DNA of 35,297 bases from an uncultured Selenomonadaceae bacterium (GTDB taxonomy: Bacteria > Bacillota > Negativicutes > Selenomonadales > Selenomonadaceae), in contig CALELM010000028.1 of assembly GCA_937902665.1 (NCBI GenBank), positions 1 to 35,297 on the forward strand. The letters run 5' to 3'. Below the pieces are notes generated by a model. It worked only from the letters and a program-made list of their open reading frames with translations, ran no database searches and was not told the DNA's origin. A program made the position numbers and the translations under genes. Below, piece after piece: positions 23,738 to 31,512 of this stretch; within the stretch, counting starts at the first letter, position 1; each line of letters begins with the position of its first letter.

Positions 23738-24763
23738 ATGGACTGCAGGGAGTGCTTAAAGAAATATGGAAAAAAGAATATTGCGATAGAAGATCTAGCG
23801 TCTTTACTTAAATTTTCATTGGCAGATATAAAAAATGCATTTGAAACAATCGAGCATTTGACAAAAGATGGCGTAATAAAAGCTGTCAAGGCTTCTGGAA
23901 AAAATGGCAATTTGTCTTTTCCATTATATAAAAAGTATCGGATATTGCTTGAGAACGAACCCAACGAAGAAATATTTGAAAATATAAAAAAACTACATCC
24001 CATGCTTTTGAAAAATGGCTACCTGCCATCTCATCCTATAGCTTATCAAAAAAACAAAGTGATTTTGGAAGCATTAAGCAAGTTTTTATTTATTGCGCAT
24101 GACGAATGCCTTGTTTCAAGAAAAGAAAGATCCTATCAGATATTTGGGCAGGAAAAGGTTCTGGACGATAATTCAATAAAGTCTTTACTTAAAAATATTC
24201 AAATAACAGAAGACAAGCTTCTCTTTTACGATACGCCAGAGTATTGTTTTCATGATTATATTCCAGTGCGTAAAGAACAACTGACTTTACTTATTTGTGA
24301 GAATAAAGATATTTGGTTTAACATTCGGCGATGCATGTTTGAAGATGGCTATAGAAGTTTGTTCGGTACTAAGATGGATGGTGTAGTTTATGGTAATGGA
24401 AATAAGGTCGCTCAGAAGCAGGGAGCTTTATCTGAATATGTGAAATTCATGGGAAATCCTAATGTGAAGTTTTTATATTGGGGAGATATTGACAGAGAAG
24501 GATTCGATATCTTCAGAAGAACGAAAGCTGTCAATGGCACACTTCCTATATCTTTATTCCTTCCTGGATATAAAAAAATGATTGAAAAAGCTAAGGATAT
24601 TGCTTTGGAAGACAGTCCTTCATCAAAAAAAGAAGGGATGTCATTTGAAGATTTGTTTGATGGATTTGATAAAGATGAAATAAATTTCTTGAATAAAGTA
24701 TTGGCTGAAAATAAGCTGATACCACAGGAGATCATCTCATATAAATTTTTAAGTGAGGGGTGA
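23738..24763 (+). CDS. jetD: Wadjet system nuclease subunit JetD (TOPRIM)
   Basis: The 341-residue protein has an N-terminal winged-helix-like part (ECLKKYGKKNIAIEDLASLL) and a C-terminal TOPRIM domain with FLYWGDIDREGFDIFRR, near residues 243-259. The two Asp of GDID are the metal-binding DxD, and a Glu in the middle region (KVILEALSKFL) is a candidate partner. In Wadjet, JetD is the nuclease that cuts plasmid DNA once the JetABC motor has extruded the circle. AAAGGAG lies upstream of ATG 23738. The next gene starts 4 bases after its stop. It is the first gene of the operon here, while type I systems have jetD last. Confidence 0.88.
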   Translation: MDCRECLKKYGKKNIAIEDLASLLKFSLADIKNAFETIEHLTKDGVIKAVKASGKNGNLSFPLYKKYRILLENEPNEEIFENIKKLHPMLLKNGYLPSHPIAYQKNKVILEALSKFLFIAHDECLVSRKERSYQIFGQEKVLDDNSIKSLLKNIQITEDKLLFYDTPEYCFHDYIPVRKEQLTLLICENKDIWFNIRRCMFEDGYRSLFGTKMDGVVYGNGNKVAQKQGALSEYVKFMGNPNVKFLYWGDIDREGFDIFRRTKAVNGTLPISLFLPGYKKMIEKAKDIALEDSPSSKKEGMSFEDLFDGFDKDEINFLNKVLAENKLIPQEIISYKFLSEG

Positions 24764-24767
24764 TTAG

Positions 24768-26318
24768 ATGCTTCGTTCCGACATTAGGGAAATATTGGCA
24801 GGCTTTCAAAACAGAATGAAGTTTATCGATATCGTCCGAAGCATTACGGTAACAAGTTATCCGGATGATATTAGGAAAATGTTCGGTGGTGATTATGATA
24901 TCATCAACAACTTAGTAGCAGCAGTGCTTTTATACATAAAGGAACGGACACTAGGTGATGTCCAGACCTGTACTTTAAAAGATATCGCCAGATTTCTTGA
25001 TAATATAGTGCAGATTATTCCTGAAGAATATGAGATTGAAACTGATAAACTCGCAAGTTTTATAGTTGTTAATATTCTGCAAAATAACGGAAAACTCATA
25101 GAATATAACACCTATTTTGCAGATTCAGAAGCTTTTAAGAAAATGCCTGTTCGTTTGATAAATGAGGAAAAGGGTTCTTATTTTTTGACGGATGATGTAT
25201 TTGATTTCTTGTATAGATCCAAAGAAATAGAATCCGAACTGGATTATTCCGTTACACGTTTCAAAATGCAGGAATACATGAAACGAAAGAATTATTCCGA
25301 GGCCCTTATGCAGAGCAAGGAGCTTGTTGCAAGACTTCGCGACATGAAGCATAGCATGGAAGATTTCATTTTGCGTTGTCGTGAAGATATATCAAAAATT
25401 ACAGTGGATGAATATGAGAGAATCGTTGGAAAGTATCGAAATCTACTTGTAGATGAGCAGAAAGAACTGGAAGAGATCCAGCTAAATGCAAGAAGAGAAG
25501 CAGATGCTGTAAGGAATGCTTTAGACAATGGTGCTGACACGCAAGAATCCAGAAAGAATCTTCAGGCACTTAATGAGATTAACAGTAATCTGGATACTAC
25601 TATTTTTGAGCAGAGAGCTCTCATCAATACAAGGTATTCTGCAGCAGAATCTTATAAGCAAATGTTGCGAGACAGTTTTATGATTAAAAATTACGAACGT
25701 TTGGATTTTGAACAGGATATCATGGTGAAGCTGCGCAAAATGGGAGATACACTTGGAGATGCGGTGATGACTCTTCTGTGGCCACTTGCAAAACCAGATT
25801 TGGAAAGAAAATTTAGCATTGAAAACTTCTATGCCGCATATGGAACAATAAATGCTTCTGAGGATGAACCGGGAATCTTTATTGATGGCGAAGATGCAAC
25901 TGCATCTGAGTGCAGTAAAGAGAGAAATGCTATTTATATGGAAATAGGTTCTGCTTTTTTTGAATACCTAAAAGGACATGATGCTTTTGAGATAAAGAAG
26001 TTTGTTAAATCATTATCCATGGACGATTTAATACGATGGAATGAAGAAAAGATGCTGCCTAACACACTGCTTACTTTGTATCAAAAAAAACAGATCGATA
26101 TAGAGGAATTAAAAAGTACAAAGGATTATTTATTGGTTAAGGACCCGTTAGGGGAACTGAATATTCTGTGGATACTGGTCAATCTTCCTAAAAATTACTT
26201 AGATATGAAGAATATACGTTTCAGTACAGCAGATGCAGATTTTGAGTTTACTGTAGATGATGGTAATGTTAGCACAACAATTAAAATGACAAATTATTTG
26301 GTTGAGGTGGAACGATGA
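24768..26318 (+). CDS. jetA: Wadjet system kleisin-like subunit JetA
   Basis: The 516-residue protein fits the JetA role: a kleisin-like bridge of the SMC motor. It has a globular N-terminal region with winged-helix-like segments (LKDIARFLDNIVQI, KGSYFLTDDVFDFLYRS). A long coiled coil follows over about residues 180-300 (YSEALMQSKELVARLRDMK and RNLLVDEQKELEEIQLNARR). The C-terminal domain ends FEFTVDDGNVSTTIKMTNYLVEVER. From memory of the families this is the type III JetA rather than the DUF3375 type I form. Its last bases overlap the start of jetB (ATGA), so translation is coupled. Confidence 0.85.
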   Translation: MLRSDIREILAGFQNRMKFIDIVRSITVTSYPDDIRKMFGGDYDIINNLVAAVLLYIKERTLGDVQTCTLKDIARFLDNIVQIIPEEYEIETDKLASFIVVNILQNNGKLIEYNTYFADSEAFKKMPVRLINEEKGSYFLTDDVFDFLYRSKEIESELDYSVTRFKMQEYMKRKNYSEALMQSKELVARLRDMKHSMEDFILRCREDISKITVDEYERIVGKYRNLLVDEQKELEEIQLNARREADAVRNALDNGADTQESRKNLQALNEINSNLDTTIFEQRALINTRYSAAESYKQMLRDSFMIKNYERLDFEQDIMVKLRKMGDTLGDAVMTLLWPLAKPDLERKFSIENFYAAYGTINASEDEPGIFIDGEDATASECSKERNAIYMEIGSAFFEYLKGHDAFEIKKFVKSLSMDDLIRWNEEKMLPNTLLTLYQKKQIDIEELKSTKDYLLVKDPLGELNILWILVNLPKNYLDMKNIRFSTADADFEFTVDDGNVSTTIKMTNYLVEVER

Positions 26319-27019
26319 ATAATAAGTCGCTTAAGCTCTATCACGAAATCATGAAAAAAGGCTGGCTAGATAGAACGGAGCACAGTCTTATATGGAATTG
26401 TGTTGAGGATGAGGAGGCCAGAGATGAACTGGACCAGATGGGCAGAGAACTTGGTTTTGAGATTATTCAGGTACAGAACCGAATCTATATGGTTCCTACA
26501 CAGAATAATGACCTCTTTTTAAAAAATAATGTGGACTATCGTTCCGATATAAAAGCAAACAATGAAGTAAAATCGAGAGATCTATATTTATTAAACTATC
26601 TTGCAATTTTCATATTGTTTACTTTCTTTAAAGGTACAGGTGCAGATGCCTTAGTTAGAGATTTTATCACAAAAGAGGAACTGATAAAAGAATTTACCGA
26701 ACACTGCGAAAAGGTTGCAAAAAAGGGTATCGACGGAGAAGTGAAAACGGACGATTACAGTGACAACTTTTTCCTTTTGGCAAATGATTGGCTTAGTAAA
26801 AAAGAAGGAGAGCCTTCCAGCCGAAGAATTGAGGACAGGTTTGGTGCAATAAATAAAATATTACTAAAATTTGACAAAGATGATTTATTTGTTGACGAAG
26901 ATGGGAGAATAAAGCCAACGAAAAAGACGAAGGATCTTATGCCATATGTTCTTCGAAAAGACAGAGTGCAGATGATCCATCAGTGGATAGAGGAGGGACA
27001 AGATGCCACAGATAAATAA
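26315..27019 (+). CDS. jetB: Wadjet system KITE-like subunit JetB
   Basis: The 234-residue protein matches the small JetB subunit, a MukE/KITE-like winged-helix dimer that binds JetA. It shows a short N-terminal helix pair (YHEIMKKGWLDRTEHSLIWN), a hydrophobic helix LYLLNYLAIFILFTFF and a C-terminal RIEDRFGAINKILLKFDKDDLFVDEDGRIKPTKK. That last stretch looks like a winged helix with a beta wing. The start overlaps the jetA stop by 4 bases, and its end overlaps jetC by 17 bases. This order and overlap, rather than any single motif, support the call. Confidence 0.82.
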   Translation: MNNKSLKLYHEIMKKGWLDRTEHSLIWNCVEDEEARDELDQMGRELGFEIIQVQNRIYMVPTQNNDLFLKNNVDYRSDIKANNEVKSRDLYLLNYLAIFILFTFFKGTGADALVRDFITKEELIKEFTEHCEKVAKKGIDGEVKTDDYSDNFFLLANDWLSKKEGEPSSRRIEDRFGAINKILLKFDKDDLFVDEDGRIKPTKKTKDLMPYVLRKDRVQMIHQWIEEGQDATDK

Positions 27020-30000
27020 AATCAGAATTGCCAATTTTTTCTATAATAACGGCAACCGCTTTATTCCGGATGAGCTTTATGATTTGTCTGCAAACGCAGG
27101 AGAGGCGTTAAATACACTATTTGATCTCAATAACGGCGGAGGAAAGACTGTGCTTGCCCAATTGATGATGCAGCCAGTGAATCCGAAGGCAATGGCAAGC
27201 GGACGCCGCATTGAAGATTATTTTACTCGCCAGGGAGATCATTCCTATATTGTGATTGAATGGACAACTGACGGAAGCAAAGAGAAATTATTGACAGGTA
27301 TCGCTATAGCAGCAAGTATCAGTAATTCCTCAGAGGACAATCAAAGAGGTAATTCGATTAAGTATTATACATTCAAGACAGTTTACGAAGGTTACTCGCC
27401 ATACAGCATTTCATCGCTGGAATTATCAAAAAATGAAAATGGAAGATATGTTCCTGCAACATTTGATTATGTAAGGGAAAGAGCAAAAGCCAGCAAGGGT
27501 GTGCTTGAGTACTATTCTTCTGATGATAGTGTAAAGTGGGCAGAGGAGCTATCCAATTATGGTATATTAAGGTCTGAATGGGAGACAGTCATTGAAACGC
27601 TTAACAAAGACGAGGGTGGATTAAATCAATATTTTGATGAAGCAAAAACATCTGATAAATTGATTGCTAAATTCTTTATTCCGGCAATCGAGCAAAAGAT
27701 GAAAAGCACAGCAGGAAAGAGAGCAGATGACTCTCTTGCAACGATGCTGATCAGCTATTCAAAAAAGATTTCTGAAAAAGAAACTGTGATACGGGAAAGA
27801 GATACCAATAAAAGACTTTTAGTAACACTCGGGGAATTAAATGTGCTTACTGAAGAACTGTATTCCGTGAATGATGCATTAAACAATAACATAAGTGAAG
27901 CAAGCGGATTTAGGGCAGCCTTATCTAAGCGTATTTCTGCAATCAATACCGAAATACAGGCTTTCATGCAGGTTATGGAAGAACAGGCTCAGTTACTTGA
28001 ACATATAGAATACGAAGAAAAATCAAAGGCATATTATATTGCGAATGACCATTATGAACAATCTAAAGCGCTTTATGAGGACGCAAAGAATTTGCTTGAT
28101 GAATGCAAAAATGAAGTTCAAAGCTTAAGTCACCAGGAAGATATTCTTCAGTGCGCAAAGCTTTATAAAAGAATAAGAGAAGCTGAGTGCAGTATTGCGG
28201 AATTGAATAATCTCATTGCTGAAAAAGAAAATAATTCAGAAGATGCAGATAGAATTGCCCGACTTAAGTATTCTGTATTTGTTAAGGCAGATGCAAAAGC
28301 TTCTGCTTTGGAAAACAAGCAAACAGAAGAAAAGGCATGTATAGAGAGCCAGAACTCTGCAATTCAGGAGGGAAAGAAAAGATGTGAAGATTTAACAAGG
28401 CTCCTTGATGAAGCATCTGAGAAGCATGCACGAGCGGAAGCTGAATTTTATGAAATACAGAGAACAACGGATAGGTTGATTTCAAGACTTGGAATCGATG
28501 CGGGAAGAAAGCTGGATATGTTTTATCAAGAGGAGGAATTGGAAGATGTACGTCATGAAAAGCTAAAGAAACAGCAACAATTGGAAACCAAGATAGAACA
28601 GTTGGGGTTATCCATAAATGCTTTAGATGCAAGACGAGGTGAAATACCAGGAGAAATAGCTCAACTGACGGTTTCGTCAAGGGATATAGAATCAAAAAAA
28701 GAAAAAACAGCAACTGAAATAGCCTGCTATCATTCTTTATATGCTTCGATGAAAAAACTTTGTGATAAATATAGTCTTGATGCAGATTCCATTTTTTCAG
28801 GATTATTGCGCAATTCAATTTGGGAAGAATATGATTTGTCCAAAGCCAAGATTAATAAACTTGAGCAGAGGAAAACAGCGTTCAAAGAAAAATTAACCGC
28901 TGCACAAAGAGGGCATGTACATATACTTCCTCAAATAATGGAATATATTGAGTCTACAGGCATATCATGTCAAACTGGGGAAGAATATGTTTGCAGTCAG
29001 GTTGACATAGGAAATCTGTCTATTGAGCGGACATGTGAAATCCTTCATCATTTTCCGGAATTGGCATATGCAATTATATTCAATACCGAGGATGAACTTA
29101 ACGAATTTGCGTCGGCAGGAAATATAGACTGGTTACCCGCTATTGTACCGCTTCTAACAATGGAGCAGGTTGCAGGATTTTTAAAGAACGATGCAGAAAG
29201 CATGGCATACTTAGCTGCTTGGGATAGAGAGTATTTTGCTGACAGAAAAGGGTATTGCGAAAGAATAAAGGGCAATATTGCTGAATGTGAGCAGCAAATC
29301 GATCGTTTTCGCCAGCATCTGAAAGAATGCGAAAAAGAAAAGAAGCTTATGGAACAGTTTGGCTATGAAGAAACATGGAGATCAGATAAGGAGCAGTTGC
29401 TGAAAGCTCTTGAGGAAGAATTAAGTGGACTGAATGCCGGAATAAAAAAACTTGAAGAGGAGCAAAAACAGGTTCAGGCACAATATGAAGATGCAAAAAG
29501 GCAACTTGCTGAGTTCAACGTGAATTTGCAAAAGGGCAATCAGTGGCTTGAAAATTTTGCGGAATTGAGTGGGATGCTTGATGATGAGAAAGAAGCTTGC
29601 AACAAGGTTTATCATTTTTTAAAATCCAAGCAGGAGACAGAACAAGCTTTTAAAAAGGCTGAAAAGCACCTGAATAATTTAGAGGAAGCACTCCATGCTC
29701 TGCGTGATTCCAGCAATATTACGGACAATACCCTATCGGATGTACGAAAAATACTTGAAGAGGTCAGAAATGCTGCGAAGGCAGAATTAATTGAGGGAGA
29801 ACTTGAGTCGCTTTATTCGCAATACCAAACGCTATATAAAAATATGTCTGGGGACTTGGAAAAATTAAAGGTAAATCTTAAGAAGTCAATCGGGGATAAA
29901 GAGAGCAACGAGAGAGAATTGTCGGGCTATCAGGATTGTGAAGCGAACGAGTATGAAGCAGTTCTGTTTTCTCTTGATGCACTTGAGAATATTAGATCTC

Positions 30001-31382
30001 GAAAAGATACTGCACAAAAGAAATATGATGAAAAACAACAGAATTATGATAAATGCAATAAGGAATATATATCCAACGGTGAAAAAATGAGAAGTGCACA
30101 GTCGACTTTGGAGGACTATGACGGTATTGCATTGCCAAGAAATGAGATTGGCGAGAATTTTAGAGACAGAAGAAATGTTGCGAAGGCAAAAATAAAGTCT
30201 GTCAGTGAGCATAAGGGCAGACTGGAAAAAGAACGACAAACGCTAGAAAGCATATCCGTCAAGGCGGACGTTTACCTCGAAGAGTTTGGTACTGTGGAGA
30301 ATCTGAAGGCAATGGAATTGTCTGATTCGCCAGGGGAACAGTGGAACACCATCAGGAAAGCAATGTCCGCAAACAAGGCAGATTATACAGGAAAGAAAGA
30401 TACACTAAGCCATAAGATTTATGAGGCACTAAATGAATACCAAAATATTACCATTTCAGAGATTGTCAATAGATTGAAGTCAGTAAACAATATGCTTGAG
30501 GATGTGGGCATCAAAGGTGATCGACTGTTTACGCTAAGTGAAAGCCTTGAAACAATGATCCAATCCATCGAAAAGATTAACCGTCAGATTGAAACCGATC
30601 TTCAAGAAATTGAAAATGATTTTAATGATATTGTAAATCATTGCATGAATCAAGGAAAGAGGATGTATCAGGATCTAAGGGCAATAGCAGCTAGTTCCAA
30701 GGCGAAGATTTTTGCCGGTAAACCACAGACTCAAATGGTAAAGCTTAACCTTCCTGAAGAAAATGAAATATCAGAAGAAGCTTCTCGTATAGCAATAAGA
30801 ACAGAAATCGAAAATGGTGCCAATGAAATAAAGGCACTCATAAAATCAGAAACGGAAGATAAAGAAATTCAGAAAAGGGCAAAAAAGATTGTAAGCAGTC
30901 AAAGATTGCTTCTTCGATACATCAAGCAAGAATCTGTTCAGGTAAAGGTATTTAAAATTGATATGATTCCTAAAAACTCAGGATATAAGAAATGGGAAGA
31001 TACTTTGATTCAAAGCTCTGGGGCAGAGAAATTTATAGTGTTCTTTTCCGTAGTGCTTACGCTCATGAACTATACTAGATCCTCTGTCGGTATTGTGAGC
31101 AAGAATGCAAAAAGTGTGCTTATTCTGGATAATCCGTTTGGAAAGATTACATCGGCGCATTTGCTTAAACCAATGTTTGATATTGCAAAGCATTTCAATG
31201 TGCAGCTTATTTGTCTTTCAGATATAAACAAGAGCGATGTTATTAATTGCTTTGATTGCATTATTAAACTTGTAATCAAGTCAAAGAACCTTTCAAATTC
31301 TGAAATTATGACACATGAAGGAAATGAGAAAATCGAACATGGCTACTATAAAGTGGTGAACAGGCAAATAAGCCTGATTTAG
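27003..31382 (+). CDS. jetC: Wadjet system SMC/MukB-like ATPase JetC
   Basis: The 1459-residue protein is the DNA-extruding motor subunit. The N-terminal half-head has Walker A as FDLNNGGGKTVLAQ (about residues 40-53). Two long coiled-coil arms fill about 270-1290, with a hinge-like globular part in the middle (near 600-760). The C-terminal half-head has the signature-like QSSGAEKFIVFF near 1336 and Walker B in KSVLILDNPFGKITSAHLL near 1371-1389. After the Walker B Asp there is Asn-Pro instead of the usual catalytic Glu of SMC proteins, an oddity discussed under findings. Its start lies inside jetB. It is AT-rich relative to alaS, which suggests the operon was acquired as a cassette. Confidence 0.9.
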   Translation: MPQINKIRIANFFYNNGNRFIPDELYDLSANAGEALNTLFDLNNGGGKTVLAQLMMQPVNPKAMASGRRIEDYFTRQGDHSYIVIEWTTDGSKEKLLTGIAIAASISNSSEDNQRGNSIKYYTFKTVYEGYSPYSISSLELSKNENGRYVPATFDYVRERAKASKGVLEYYSSDDSVKWAEELSNYGILRSEWETVIETLNKDEGGLNQYFDEAKTSDKLIAKFFIPAIEQKMKSTAGKRADDSLATMLISYSKKISEKETVIRERDTNKRLLVTLGELNVLTEELYSVNDALNNNISEASGFRAALSKRISAINTEIQAFMQVMEEQAQLLEHIEYEEKSKAYYIANDHYEQSKALYEDAKNLLDECKNEVQSLSHQEDILQCAKLYKRIREAECSIAELNNLIAEKENNSEDADRIARLKYSVFVKADAKASALENKQTEEKACIESQNSAIQEGKKRCEDLTRLLDEASEKHARAEAEFYEIQRTTDRLISRLGIDAGRKLDMFYQEEELEDVRHEKLKKQQQLETKIEQLGLSINALDARRGEIPGEIAQLTVSSRDIESKKEKTATEIACYHSLYASMKKLCDKYSLDADSIFSGLLRNSIWEEYDLSKAKINKLEQRKTAFKEKLTAAQRGHVHILPQIMEYIESTGISCQTGEEYVCSQVDIGNLSIERTCEILHHFPELAYAIIFNTEDELNEFASAGNIDWLPAIVPLLTMEQVAGFLKNDAESMAYLAAWDREYFADRKGYCERIKGNIAECEQQIDRFRQHLKECEKEKKLMEQFGYEETWRSDKEQLLKALEEELSGLNAGIKKLEEEQKQVQAQYEDAKRQLAEFNVNLQKGNQWLENFAELSGMLDDEKEACNKVYHFLKSKQETEQAFKKAEKHLNNLEEALHALRDSSNITDNTLSDVRKILEEVRNAAKAELIEGELESLYSQYQTLYKNMSGDLEKLKVNLKKSIGDKESNERELSGYQDCEANEYEAVLFSLDALENIRSRKDTAQKKYDEKQQNYDKCNKEYISNGEKMRSAQSTLEDYDGIALPRNEIGENFRDRRNVAKAKIKSVSEHKGRLEKERQTLESISVKADVYLEEFGTVENLKAMELSDSPGEQWNTIRKAMSANKADYTGKKDTLSHKIYEALNEYQNITISEIVNRLKSVNNMLEDVGIKGDRLFTLSESLETMIQSIEKINRQIETDLQEIENDFNDIVNHCMNQGKRMYQDLRAIAASSKAKIFAGKPQTQMVKLNLPEENEISEEASRIAIRTEIENGANEIKALIKSETEDKEIQKRAKKIVSSQRLLLRYIKQESVQVKVFKIDMIPKNSGYKKWEDTLIQSSGAEKFIVFFSVVLTLMNYTRSSVGIVSKNAKSVLILDNPFGKITSAHLLKPMFDIAKHFNVQLICLSDINKSDVINCFDCIIKLVIKSKNLSNSEIMTHEGNEKIEHGYYKVVNRQISLI

Positions 31383-31438
31383 TAAACGATATTTGAACGC
31401 AAACGAATAGGTATTTTTCTGCCAGTTCCTTGGAATGG

Positions 31439-31468
31439 TTGCATTTTATCAGATAAATGTTGTAGAAT
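31439..31468 (+). promoter_or_regulatory. Promoter of alaS
   Basis: TTGCAT (31439-31444), an 18-base spacer and TAGAAT (31463-31468) lie about 45 bases upstream of the start. They let alaS be expressed independently of the jet operon. The 130-base gap is too short for a T-box leader. Confidence 0.6.
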
Positions 31469-31512
31469 ATGAAAGATATAGGAGAAAACACCTTTTTGGA
31501 GGTTGATGAATT

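Noticed and set aside
31383..31512. T-box riboswitch upstream of alaS
   Set aside because: The gap is only 130 bases and shows no specifier or terminator/antiterminator structure; an ordinary promoter is present.
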